From Anthracocystis setariae (lineage: Eukaryota; Basidiomycota; Ustilaginomycetes; Ustilaginales; Ustilaginaceae), in the NCBI GenBank assembly GCA_928724745.1, contig CAKMXJ010000042.1:124001-188000 (forward strand): 64,000 nt of DNA, given 5' to 3'. Numbering within the stretch: position 1 is the first letter of the stretch; every line of letters starts with the position of its first letter. Made by a program: the position numbers and the translations under genes. Positions 53,216-63,234 of the stretch are shown here, piece after piece. The notes under the pieces were generated by a model. The model was not told the DNA's origin. It searched no databases and was given only the letters and a program-made list of their open reading frames with translations.

Positions 53216-56059
53216 ATGTCTGCCATCGACAACGAAGAGTGAGTCTCTTCCTCCCGACGGCACCGCACCGCACCACACCGCACCGCACCGCACCGCATCG
53301 CATCTCCAATTTCGTGACCGCCAACTAACCCTCTCCAACCCGCAACCTTTCTGCAAATGTCGTCTTACGATCGATAGTCTTATTGATTACGAGGAGGAAA
53401 TTGCCGTCGCCCCTACCTCTACCACCAACGGCGCTGCCGCCACTGGCAACGGTGCTGCCGCTACCGCGGACGCCGACAAGGACAAAAAGGCAAGCATCTT
53501 TCTCTCGCTTCCGAATCGATAGACTCGAGCCCCATCCATCCGTCCCTTTCTTAAGTATACAAATGGTCAAAGTGGCCCGTCTGGAACACATGTCCAACAT
53601 CGCCTGCCAGCAACATGGTCCGTAGCCCACTAGCCTCAGGCCCCAATTACGATCTCGAGTCGACTTAACCGCACGCGGCGAGCGCTACATGGCTTGGCCC
53701 AACAGTGCTCCGCGTTTGTCGAGCGGCAAGAAAGCTCTCGGTCCCAGTCGTCTTCGCGTATCTCAGCATCCTGGCTGGTCTTCTGATCAGCGGCTTCTCG
53801 GCTCTAGATCTAGCACGACCTATTCCAAGTGTTGCGCCATCGAGTCTATACCCGCTCAATCCGCTCGCAGTTGCTCCTGCGGACGTGGACGTGGAGCCGG
53901 CTTCACTTTGGGGCTTGCTTTCGCATTTGTGGGGTCGAACATCGTCATTCGTTCACCTCATTTCGCGATGCATGCCGGATAGCCACTTCACCGGTCAAAT
54001 TCATTGCATGGTTCAAATAAGCCGTGTCAGTGCGCTAAGCCATACGCTAGCTCCAAGACAACGAGGATCGGCGCTGCATCCCTCATGACGGTCTTTCGAC
54101 ATCAGGCATCCTGTCCCCGTGCGATCGTTTGCCCAACACAACTTCGCCTACATGTACGATCGCCGATCGCATTGCGATCTTTTCAATGCATACCGAGCGA
54201 CTTACAAGCGGAGCATGGCCCAGAGATGCCCATGTCGACGATCGAAGCTGCTGGATCCGTGTACTTGCGCCGATCTGGCAGCTTTCGGTTGGAGCTCCAT
54301 CACTTTAAACAAAGTACGAGCGTAGCGCCCGCTTCAACCCCAATTGATCCTGACAACGCTACTCATCGTACTCTCGCGAACAAGCGCGAAGTCATAGGGT
54401 GACAAACCAATCAGCAACCTTGTCATTGGATCACTGCTCGAGTCTATCGGATCGACACAAGCTCGTTACGTTTCATGATCGCGCGAGATCTTTTCTAGAC
54501 AATCTCTCTAATACCTCTATTCTATCTTCTCTTATCCCTCTCTCGCCCCTCAACAACCTCACCCGAAACTTCGACGCATCCACACCAACGTCATGCAATC
54601 CTCCCTCTTTCGGGTCTCTCTTTTCTTGCTGCTCGACCTCTCTTTCTGTCCGATCCGGAATAATTCGTCATTTCTCCTTCACGAACCTCCGATCGCACCA
54701 CTTTCAAATCTTTTCATCTTCTCATCAACATTCCACATTCTCCTCCGCTCCCCGCCGATACGTTGCCACACAACAGGGCTCTTATGTCGGCATCCACTCT
54801 ACAGGTTTCCGCGACTTCCTTCTCAAGCCCGAGCTTCTCCGAGCTATCTCGGACCTTGGTTTTGAACACCCCTCCGAGGGTAAGTAGCTTTTTACATCAA
54901 CAATGCATTTCGCCAAGCGTTCTCTTCAAGTTTCAGCGGCTGACCTGATTCTCGCCTGACTCGCTTTCTCTTTGACTCAACAGTCCAGCAAGAATGCATC
55001 CCTCAGTCGATCCTCGGAATGGACGTTGTCTGCCAGGCCAAGTCCGGTATGGGTAAGACTGCCGTCTTCGTGCTCGCCACTCTCCAGCAGATCGAGCCGG
55101 TGGATGGCGAAGTCTCTGTGCTTGTGCTCTGCCACACTCGTGAGCTGGCGTACCAGATTCGCAACGAATACGCCCGATTCACCAAGTACATGCCCGACGT
55201 CCGTACCGGTGTCATCTACGGTGGTACGCCCGTCGCCGAGAACCAGGCCATGCTCAAGGACAAGACCAAGTGCCCTCACATTCTCGTGGGTACTCCCGGA
55301 CGTATGAACGCGCTTGTGCGCGACAAGTCGCTCAAGGTGTCTGGTGTCAAGCACTTTGTCATCGACGAGTGTGACAAGATCCTCGAGCAGGTCGACATGC
55401 GCAGGGATGTCCAGGACATCTTCAGGGCGACGCCTCACCACAAGCAGGTGATGATGTTCTCGGCTACGCTCGCCAAGGAGGTGCGCCCGACGTGCAAGAA
55501 GTTCATGCAGAACCCTCTGGAGATCTACGTGGATGATGAGACCAAGCTGACGCTGCACGGACTTCAGCAGCACTACGTCAAGCTGGACGAGTCGGCCAAG
55601 AACCGCAAGCTCAACGATCTGCTGGATTCGCTCGAGTTCAACCAGGTGATCATCTTTGTCAAGTCGATCTCGCGTGCCAACGAGCTGGACAAGCTGCTGC
55701 GCGAGTGCAACTTCCCTTCGATCTGCATCCACGGTGGACTTGCGCAGGAGGAGCGTATCAAGCGCTACCAGCAGTTCAAGAACTTTGAAAAGCGTATCCT
55801 CGTCGCCACCGACATCTTTGGACGTGGTATCGATGTGGAGCGTGTCAACGTGTCCATCTCGTACGACACGCCCACGGATGCCGACTCGTACCTCCACCGT
55901 GTGGGTAGGGCGGGTCGTTTCGGTACCAAGGGTTTGGCCATCATGTTTGTCAGCTCGGACGAGGATGCTGAGGTGTTGAAGCAGATCCAGTCGAGGTTCG
56001 AGGTGGCCGTTCCCGAGCTGCCAGAGACTATCGAGGCCAGCTCTTACATGAACGCTTAA
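53216..56059 (+). CDS. SUB2: DECD-box RNA helicase Sub2/UAP56 (four exons)
   Basis: Spliceosome and TREX mRNA-export helicase, 437 aa. Exons are 53216-53238, 53378-53489, 54777-54879 and 54984-56059. The spliced N-terminus reads DLIDYEEEI and [16 protein letters not shown], which match yeast Sub2 as I recall it and fix all junctions. Motifs: Walker A AKSGMGKT (about 98-105), DECD (207-210), SAT in MFSATLA, and [10 protein letters not shown]. Introns 1 (139 nt) and 3 (104 nt) have GT donors. Intron 2 (1287 nt) begins GCAAGC, a GC donor, because the AAG-GGC junction is required and the next GT lies past an in-frame stop. This intron is about ten times longer than the others in the window. The leader is CT-rich. 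The EEF1AKMT4-like gene follows on the same strand. Confidence 0.95.
53261..53304. repeat. (CACCG)n pentanucleotide repeat in SUB2 intron 1
   Basis: About eight to nine near-perfect CACCG/CACCA/CATCG units lie between the intron 1 donor (53239) and its CTAAC branch candidate near 53325. They make up about a third of the 139-nt intron. Confidence 0.85.
53490..54776 (+). other. Long GC-AG intron 2 of SUB2
   Basis: 1287-nt intron with GCAAGC donor and ACAACAG acceptor. Inside are a moderately codon-biased open frame (about 53705-54088) with one hydrophobic segment ([19 protein letters not shown]) but no ATG near its start, a CCAAT box (AACCAATCAG, about 54406-54415) with an inverted ATTGG close by (about 54425), and about 330 nt of pyrimidine-rich sequence before the acceptor. 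I found no snoRNA C/D box pair. The CCAAT plus CT-rich arrangement looks like an internal promoter. Confidence 0.7.
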
Positions 56060-56457
56060 GTCGTCACCATTCTGTTTCCGAGTCGAGTGGTGGGTTGCGA
56101 CTCGGCGTCGTCGTTTATCCGGTTTGAAATCAAAATCCTTGCACTACACAGAGTGATCCAGTTTCGTTGTTTGAGAGGAAAGCGAGAGAGTTGTCTGAGA
56201 GAGAGATTATTATTGTCGCTGAAAGTGAAAGAGGGAGTGGGAGGACTCGATCTGTCTGAGTGTGATGGAGAGCATTCAGTGAGTGCGGAAGTCGGGAGGA
56301 ATGGAATCTGTCGGATGCTTTTGTTTTCTCTTTGGTTGGACCCTGAAACGGTTTCGAGTTGCCAGGTTCAGCGACCACCACCACCACCACCACCACCACC
56401 ATTACCATCGACCAGCGGGATTGGCGTTCTGATCAGAGCGAGGAGGGTCAAGGAAAG

Positions 56458-57191
56458 ATGTCGTTGACGGCCGAACGGAATGAGCAGTTCAGCGAGCACG
56501 CATACTGGGAAGCTCGCTACGCCGATGACTCGGAACACGACTTTGACTGGTTCAAAAAGGTACAGTATGTTTCCCCCCCTCCCCCCCCGTCCTGTGTTGC
56601 TCACCTTGCTGACTCGACAGCTCGTTGTTTTCATCATAGTATGACGATCTGAAGGAACTATTTGACGAGCTCATCCCTGATCGATCCGATCGAATCCTCA
56701 TGTTGGGATGTGGTAACTCCACTCTGTCGAACGATATGCATGTTGCGGGATACACGTCGATCGTTAATATCGACTACTCCTCCACCCTGATCACCAAAAT
56801 GCAATCGCGACATCCAGATCAGACGTGGATCGAAATGGACATCACTCAACTCACCCAGCCGGCAAACCTGGACAAGCTCGCAGGCGAACACTCGTTCGAT
56901 ATCGCACTAGATAAGGGCACGATGGACGCACTCATGGCCGAAGGGAGAGGAGCTTCCGTATGGAACCCATCCCAAAAGGTGCTCGATGACGTCAAGGCCA
57001 TGCTCCAAGGTGTCGATCGTATACTGAAACCCGGCGGAAGGATGATCTATATCACTTTTGGACAGCCGCATTTTAGAAAACATCATCTCGAGGCGGTAAA
57101 AGGCTGGACGGTCGAGGTCAGGACTCTAGGCCACATGTTCCACTACTTTGTCTATGTTGCGACCAAATTACCACCGTCGCAAACATCTTGA
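56458..57191 (+). CDS. EEF1AKMT4/METTL13-like class I methyltransferase (two exons)
   Basis: S-adenosylmethionine-dependent methyltransferase, 217 aa. Exon 1 is 56458-56559 (MSLTAERNEQFSEHAYWEAR, then DFDWFKK) and exon 2 is 56640-57191. The 80-bp intron has donor GTACAG and acceptor CATCATAG and keeps phase 0, giving DFDWFKKYDDLKELF. Motif I is ILMLGCGNSTLS, followed by VNIDYSSTLITKMQSRHP, the substrate-side loop ALDKGTMDALMAE, and VDRILKPGGRMIYITFGQPH. This order matches human EEF1AKMT4 and the N-terminal half of METTL13, which methylate lysines of elongation factor 1A. The fungal substrate is inferred. A short CAC repeat (about 56381-56400) precedes the start. It is convergent with the next gene, 116 bp apart. 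Confidence 0.88.
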
Positions 57192-57307
57192 CACAATCCA
57201 TGCGCAAATCACACAAACACACAAACACACTCTAAAGGTCAAACATCCTCCAGGCTGCGACAAGAAAAAAAGCGAAAGAAACAGTTCGGCATTGCATTGA
57301 AATCGCA

Positions 57308-60300
57308 TCAACCACGACGTTGCTGCGGTTGTTGGTTGTTGCGTCTTGCCACAGCCTGTCTGGCTTGAGTAGACGAGATGAGTTCTGCCAGACTCGGACT
57401 CCTCCTTCCCCCTTTCCCCGCTGCTGAGCTTGTGATGTTCGAGGTGGAAGGTCTAATGCTACCACTTGGCGCAGTGGATGATGCAGCGTTGATCCTCATT
57501 CGACGTGGACTGACCCAATTTCTCTGCTGCCTACTCTGTCTGAGCTCGTCCACCTTCCTCCTAGCCTGAACATGCGTTCCTGGCGAAAGCAGCGACAACG
57601 GTGTATGAGACACTCCCGATGAGCCACCCGAAAGCTGGAGCGACGATCCGAACCCCATCCTACCCCCCTCGCCTCGACCCCCCACAATGCCGGCAGAAGA
57701 GCTGATAGTGGTCTGCTTCGCCACCGCAGGACCAGATGACGCGTCTGGACCTAACGAGGTCGCATTCGTGTAGAACGAGGCGTTGATGGTGCTAGTCACA
57801 CCACCTTCACCCCGCAAGTGCATCCGAGTCGAATCGAGGCTGGAATCTGTCGACCTCGAACTCGTTGTCGAGACCGTCGCATCCGCCAACGCCGTCGAGT
57901 CGTCCATCCTCCTCCTCCTTCTCCTCACTGGGGAAGCAGGATCGTGGACGTCATCGAGTTCGGCTTGGACCGCCTTCCTCTTCCCCTTATCCAGCGCATC
58001 AACCCGAGCACTGCTGCTGCTGCTGCTGCTGATCAACCCGCCAAAACTGCCACTCAATCTCGAGATCAACCGCGAAGCCTTGGTCATTACCCCCTCACCC
58101 CGCACGACACTCGCTGACGTGGCAGACGAAGGAGATGGCAACGCAGGATAACCCACCTCCCTCTCCCTCAACGCCATCGCATGCCTAGCCGCCCTACTCG
58201 TCGCCTTCTTAAGCAATCCGGCTGCAGGCGTACTATGTGCACCCATCCGATACGGCGTACCGAAAGAAAGCCTTGCCTTCCCACCCACCGCCTCAACACT
58301 CTGACCCGGTTGCTGCTGGCTATTCAAACTCCAATCCAAATCGTCACTCGGCATCGCTTCCTCCTCCCCACTCGCCATCACCCTACTCTCCAACTCGGCC
58401 TCTGGATACTTGGTCCTGAGTTTGCGCACATACTTCCTCTGTAACGCCTGCAGTCTGTGCTGCACCTTGTCTGTGCTCCATTCGGCCTCGCGCATTTCGC
58501 TCGGCACATGCATCTCGTCCAGGAACAGCTGTGCCACCTCGTCGACGTCGACTCCGAACAAAGCATCCACATACCTCTTCGCCTTATCGCCGCGTCCAGA
58601 CTCTCCGATAAGGTCGTGGGTGATCTTCTTGATGCCGCAGGCAAAGTACTTGTCCAGACGCACCCAGTCCTTGGTATCCCACGCTCGTGCGTCGAACGAG
58701 GCGAGCGAGGGCGGTTCGAGCGCGGCCGAAACACGCACCTGTTTAGCTGGACGACGCGAGCAACGGTCTGGCGTCGAGAGACCAGGAAAGGTGAAGCTAT
58801 CCGAGCTCGGACGATTGCGTTTGGTCACATTGACGAGCGTCGAGGTGGCGGACGCGTCAGCGGCCGCAGTGGGTCGAGTTGCCGCTGCCACGATAGATGG
58901 AGAAGTAGCCAACGGCTGAGCACGGACTGGAGCAGGAGTAGCGCGGAAGCCACCCGGCAGGAACGGTGTCGCCGGCGAAGCTGCCACTGCAGGGACAGTG
59001 GAGACAATGCTAGTCGCTCTTGAGTCGAGCAGACTCTCCGACGGGGCCGTCCCCTCCCTCGCCAGAGACAGTTCGGCATCCATCAACAGTGTCGTCAAAT
59101 CCGCCGCTGCACTGACCGTCGCATCGCCCCCTCCTCCTTCCTGCACATTACTCGCATCTGCGAATCTACGTCCCCTCTGATCCGCCCGTCGGATTGCATC
59201 CACCACCCTGCGCATCCTGTCGCCCGTCGCATCACCCATCTCGTGGCCCGCAATCCAGCCCTCATCCACATACTTGTGGAACAGCTTCAAGATCGCCGTC
59301 GCCCGCGCTGCCGCTCTGGGGTCCAGAGATGAGATCTCAACGATCGGTGTCGATGTCGCTTGACCAAGCTTCAGCACTCGACTGCGTGAGTGGGATGCAT
59401 CCGCCGCACTGGCACTGTGCATCGTCTCGTCAGAGATGGGTTGACGCAGATGTAAAGTGTGGATGTGAGGCTCGTCGTCGTCTGGATCTTCTTGGATGGC
59501 GCTATGCACGCTGCGTCCCAGAGAACGATCGCGCGAGTCTCGGACGACCTCGACGACGTACTCTTCCTCTTCTTCTTCTTCCTCATCCTCATCCTCATCC
59601 TCATCCTCATCCTCATCCTCATCCTCATCCTCATCCTCATCCTCGTCTTCGTCTTCGTCCTCATCGAGCTGGCTTGTGCCGACACTGTGAGAACGTGTCG
59701 ATGCAGACGCGGCGGAGGGAGAGGCGGAAGAAGAGATGATGACGACCGAATCGAGCAACTCACTTTGCTCCTCTTGATCGATTTGAGACGTGCCATCTTC
59801 ATCCTCTTCATCCAACTCCAATTCATCATCCTGCTCCTCTTCGTCGTCCTCCTCGCCCTCATCTTGCTCATCCGCCTCCTCCTCGTCGCTCTCCTCACCG
59901 CTCTGGCCGTCCTCTTCGTCCTCGACGGCGGAGGCGTCCTCGTCCTGCACCTCCTCATCTTCTTGCTGTTCAGACTCGTCGTCTACGAAACTTCGGGCTC
60001 GACTGGCATCCCTTGGCTCTCCCCCCTCAACCTCCTTCCCTTCCTCCTCGTCGTCGTGCTGCGCTTGCTGCTGCTGGTCTTCATCCTCGGACTCACTACT
60101 GAGAGAGATCCTCCTCTCCAACCTCGGCCTTTCCGCTCGAACCGCTTGCAGCCTCTGCCTCAACTCCTCGTCCTCTGTCGCTGCACGGTCTGACGACACG
60201 GACGAAAGGTGCGAAGACAACGAGTGGGAACGCGACATCGACTCATCCGTATCAGTCGGTTGGACGAGTAGGCTCTCCCCCCCCTCGAAGTCGTCCAGCA

Positions 60301-62806
60301 ACACAATAGGGTGAGGCAGTCGATCGCCATCGACAGGATAATCCACACTTGCATCGCCTACACTCGCTTCGATGAGCTTGATCAAGCTTGGGTCGAGATC
60401 ACTCGACGCATCCTGTTCCAACGCCACCGAGTGAGGGGTGTCGGTAAAGCTTTGAGACTGCTCGGCACCAGAGAGATGAGGTTCGTGGTTTGATTCGGGA
60501 GATGCTTCCACATCGACAGACACATCCTCCTCCTCCTCCTCCTCCTCCTCCTCCTCCTCCTCCTCCTCCTCCTCGTTGTCGTCGTAGGCGATGGGATTGC
60601 TTGTTTCCGGGTGGTTCGATTGGCGAGATTGGTTGGCACTCTCGTCGTCGCCCATGGAGAGGCTCTTTTCGATGAGGGAGGCTTCGATGGCATGGTCGTT
60701 GACGCTGACATCCTCGCTGCTGTCGTGGGAAGCGCTATGGATCGCGTCTGCACTGTGATCAATGATGCTAGCGTCCATACCTGCATCGATGGAGTTGGCT
60801 TGCGCGCTATTGTCTTGAGCCCCGTCGTCTAGGGTGTGGTCATCAGCGCCAACCTCATGGCTTTCATCGTCAGATCGATCGTCATCGTCGACATGCTCGC
60901 TCTGCTCTGCAACGCTGTCGACAGTGTCCATACTCTGATCCAGGATGCTAATGTCCGCACCATTATCGACGGAGTTGATCGTTTCGTCGACGTCGATCTG
61001 TTCGGATACGTCTCCAGCCTCGTGGTCAAGTGTCTGGTCGACGTTGCTAGCATCGTTCGCATCGTCACCCTCGCTGGCGGCACGGGTGCTTGCGTCCATA
61101 CTCTCATCGGCGCTTGCATCTAGCGAATGCTGAACATCGACATCGACATCGACATCGACATCGGCATAGGCTTGAACATCTCGACTCTGGCTTCGGTCCA
61201 TAGTCTCATCCGCAGCATTGACGTCGATACTTGCATCGTTGACCTGCACGCTATCATCGACTCGTGTCGATTGGTCAGCAAAGTTACGCGAGCCATGGCT
61301 CACGGTCGAAACATCTCGCACCTCGTCCACCTGCTCAGCAGCAACAGCAGCAGCAGCAGCAGCAGTCTCCTCGTTTACGTCTACGTCGGAGTCGGAGTCC
61401 AAATCACCATCGTCAGCCCATGCCATGAAGGGCACTGCACTCTCCTCCTCGTCATCACCCGTCTGCTCGACTTGAACGCCGTCCGCGCTCCTTCCGGACA
61501 TGGTTGCGTACAGCGAGCTGCGACTAGCTTCGGACACTGCACTATCGCGCCTTTGCATCATGTGAGCTGCCGTGGGGAGCGGAGTGGAATGGCTGAGCGT
61601 AGTCAAACTCTGCTGTCGACTTTCGAGATGCACACGTCGGCTCTGCTTGTGACTGGGAGTCTGCTCGTGATAGATTTGGTAGGTATCCGGACCTGTGAGC
61701 AGAAGCGGATCGTCTCCCGGGGAGTCTGGAAGCGAGGGGTGATCTCTTGTTAGATCAGCGACGACTACGGGCGGGGGAGCGAGGGAGGCTCTCTTGCTCC
61801 TAGTGCTGATGTTGGTGAGCGTTGTGCCGGAGCTCTTGATGGACTCGTCCGATCGATCTGGCGCTGCAGCCGAGGCTGAACGTACGGAAGGAGCGCGTGA
61901 AGTGGACGGCGCGGGCGAAGCGCGGATTTGCGGGGTCCTGGATCGCGAGCGCACATCGACGGATGATCGACGAGGTGGACGAGGCGCGACTGGCTCGAGA
62001 TAGGTAAACTTGATAGGACTTGGGGGAAGAGGTTGATGCCAACCATTCTCCTTGATCTCTCGTAGGAACGTCGAATCTGGTCCGCCGCGCTTGATGCTGA
62101 CCAGCTGAATCTCGTCGTCATCGTCATCGTCATCGTCATCGTCGGCGTCGCTGTCGTCATCAACGACTTGCAGAGACTGCTTATGCTTGGGAGTGTTGCG
62201 AAAGCTTGCTTCTTCTTGGTCGTCGTCGTCGTCGTCATGTTGGTCATTATCTTGGTTGGCGAGAAGACGACTGGTGGAGGCGCGTTGAGTGCGACTGGGT
62301 GTTGCAAAAGCGCGTGAAGCGTTGGAGGGTGCGGGAGAGTGGGTGGCAGGGCAGGTGCGCGCAGGTGAAGGCGAGACAGGTTGGGTCGGGAGGGTAGCAA
62401 GTGGCTGGGTGGATGCGGGTGGAGTATGCGTCAAGGCTTCTGACGAGCTTGGCGGAGTGGGCAGACCTCCCGGGGCATCGAGGATGGCTTTGGAACGACG
62501 AGTGGACTCGAGTTGCCGGGTGTGTTGGTGCGAAAGCGGCTTGTTGAGCGATGCGATGGCAGAACGCTTGCGAGGGCTGGTTAGGATGTTGAGCTTGGCA
62601 GTGTGATTGTGACTGGGCAGACCGATGGTCGGGTCTGGCAGATTGTAGAGAAAGCTGTTGGAGACGAGAGGAGAGGAGGGCGGTTCGGATGGCTGCATGG
62701 ATATGGAAGCGTTGGCAGCGGCAGGGTAGGGAGACATGTTTTCGTCGTTGGTAGGGTTAGATCTAGCGTGTCGCCTGAAAGAGGTTGCTCTAGTTGGCGA
62801 GAGCAT
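57308..62806 (-). CDS. Large acidic repeat protein, function unknown
   Basis: 1832 aa from ATG 62806 (MLSPTRATSFRRHARSNPT). The N-terminal ~270 residues have cyclin-dependent-kinase-like SP/TP sites (ILTSPRKRSAIASLNKPL) and an ordered segment ending WHQPLPPSPIKFTYLEP. Residues about 450-1150 are an Asp/Glu/Ser-rich field with imperfect repeats such as DADESMDAS, a run of Asp-Glu pairs and a run of Glu. A globular block lies at about 1364-1460 (RAWDTKDWVRLDKYFACGIK, then VDVDEVAQLFLDEMH and QALQRKYVRKLRTKYPEAEL), followed by a basic, Ser-rich tail. The order SP/TP sites, acidic field and conserved C-terminal block suggests a nuclear, cell-cycle-phosphorylated protein. That is inference; I do not recognise the family. 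No introns are needed. Confidence 0.82.
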   Translation of the reverse strand: MLSPTRATSFRRHARSNPTNDENMSPYPAAANASISMQPSEPPSSPLVSNSFLYNLPDPTIGLPSHNHTAKLNILTSPRKRSAIASLNKPLSHQHTRQLESTRRSKAILDAPGGLPTPPSSSEALTHTPPASTQPLATLPTQPVSPSPARTCPATHSPAPSNASRAFATPSRTQRASTSRLLANQDNDQHDDDDDDQEEASFRNTPKHKQSLQVVDDDSDADDDDDDDDDDEIQLVSIKRGGPDSTFLREIKENGWHQPLPPSPIKFTYLEPVAPRPPRRSSVDVRSRSRTPQIRASPAPSTSRAPSVRSASAAAPDRSDESIKSSGTTLTNISTRSKRASLAPPPVVVADLTRDHPSLPDSPGDDPLLLTGPDTYQIYHEQTPSHKQSRRVHLESRQQSLTTLSHSTPLPTAAHMMQRRDSAVSEASRSSLYATMSGRSADGVQVEQTGDDEEESAVPFMAWADDGDLDSDSDVDVNEETAAAAAAVAAEQVDEVRDVSTVSHGSRNFADQSTRVDDSVQVNDASIDVNAADETMDRSQSRDVQAYADVDVDVDVDVQHSLDASADESMDASTRAASEGDDANDASNVDQTLDHEAGDVSEQIDVDETINSVDNGADISILDQSMDTVDSVAEQSEHVDDDDRSDDESHEVGADDHTLDDGAQDNSAQANSIDAGMDASIIDHSADAIHSASHDSSEDVSVNDHAIEASLIEKSLSMGDDESANQSRQSNHPETSNPIAYDDNEEEEEEEEEEEEEEEEDVSVDVEASPESNHEPHLSGAEQSQSFTDTPHSVALEQDASSDLDPSLIKLIEASVGDASVDYPVDGDRLPHPIVLLDDFEGGESLLVQPTDTDESMSRSHSLSSHLSSVSSDRAATEDEELRQRLQAVRAERPRLERRISLSSESEDEDQQQQAQHDDEEEGKEVEGGEPRDASRARSFVDDESEQQEDEEVQDEDASAVEDEEDGQSGEESDEEEADEQDEGEEDDEEEQDDELELDEEDEDGTSQIDQEEQSELLDSVVIISSSASPSAASASTRSHSVGTSQLDEDEDEDEDEDEDEDEDEDEDEDEDEDEEEEEEEEYVVEVVRDSRDRSLGRSVHSAIQEDPDDDEPHIHTLHLRQPISDETMHSASAADASHSRSRVLKLGQATSTPIVEISSLDPRAAARATAILKLFHKYVDEGWIAGHEMGDATGDRMRRVVDAIRRADQRGRRFADASNVQEGGGGDATVSAAADLTTLLMDAELSLAREGTAPSESLLDSRATSIVSTVPAVAASPATPFLPGGFRATPAPVRAQPLATSPSIVAAATRPTAAADASATSTLVNVTKRNRPSSDSFTFPGLSTPDRCSRRPAKQVRVSAALEPPSLASFDARAWDTKDWVRLDKYFACGIKKITHDLIGESGRGDKAKRYVDALFGVDVDEVAQLFLDEMHVPSEMREAEWSTDKVQHRLQALQRKYVRKLRTKYPEAELESRVMASGEEEAMPSDDLDWSLNSQQQPGQSVEAVGGKARLSFGTPYRMGAHSTPAAGLLKKATSRAARHAMALREREVGYPALPSPSSATSASVVRGEGVMTKASRLISRLSGSFGGLISSSSSSSARVDALDKGKRKAVQAELDDVHDPASPVRRRRRRMDDSTALADATVSTTSSRSTDSSLDSTRMHLRGEGGVTSTINASFYTNATSLGPDASSGPAVAKQTTISSSAGIVGGRGEGGRMGFGSSLQLSGGSSGVSHTPLSLLSPGTHVQARRKVDELRQSRQQRNWVSPRRMRINAASSTAPSGSIRPSTSNITSSAAGKGGRRSPSLAELISSTQARQAVARRNNQQPQQRRG
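59581..59640. repeat. (CCTCAT)10 hexanucleotide array
   Basis: Ten perfect tandem hexamers, continuing imperfectly to about 59664 (CCTCGT/CTTCGT). On the coding strand they give alternating Asp-Glu within the acidic field of the 1832-codon gene. Confidence 0.95.
60525..60574. repeat. (TCC)n trinucleotide array
   Basis: About 16 tandem TCC units encoding a poly-Glu run on the minus strand in the same gene. The array is free of interruptions, as expected for a length-variable coding microsatellite. Confidence 0.9.
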
Positions 62807-63200
62807 GTCTTGTCAAGGTTGTGAAGGAAGAAAGGGAGAAGGAGGGCTGAGGCTCTTGTGTTTCGCTCGTTCGACGAAAGGGTCAAGGAGGCAGAGGCAG
62901 AGGTAGAATGGATTGACGGACGGGAAAGTGTTGAGGATGCGCAAGTTGAATGAAATGAAGTCGACCGGAGCGCTACTGATGAAAGAGTGGCGGCGCGTCG
63001 ACCTGGAGCGATCGCTTCGATGTGGTACGAGATCGAGATGGGATTTTGACACTTGTTCGTTTGGCCTATGATGTGGAATGCGAATGGTCAAGAAGGTCGT
63101 AGTTCTGGAAACAAAGACTGACACCAGTAATGTGGTACAATATCATGATCTGAGCCCAACCGTCTGTGCCTTGTCGTACAAATTTGGTCTGCATACGCCT

Positions 63201-63234
<34 letters not shown>

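Noticed and set aside
59496..60314. Plus-strand poly-Ser frames
   Set aside because: They are the complement of the acidic Asp/Glu repeats of the minus-strand gene; pure repeat shadows.
62740..62765. TAGGGTTAG-like telomere word
   Set aside because: Only one and a half units, within the start of a coding region; expected by chance in 64 kb.
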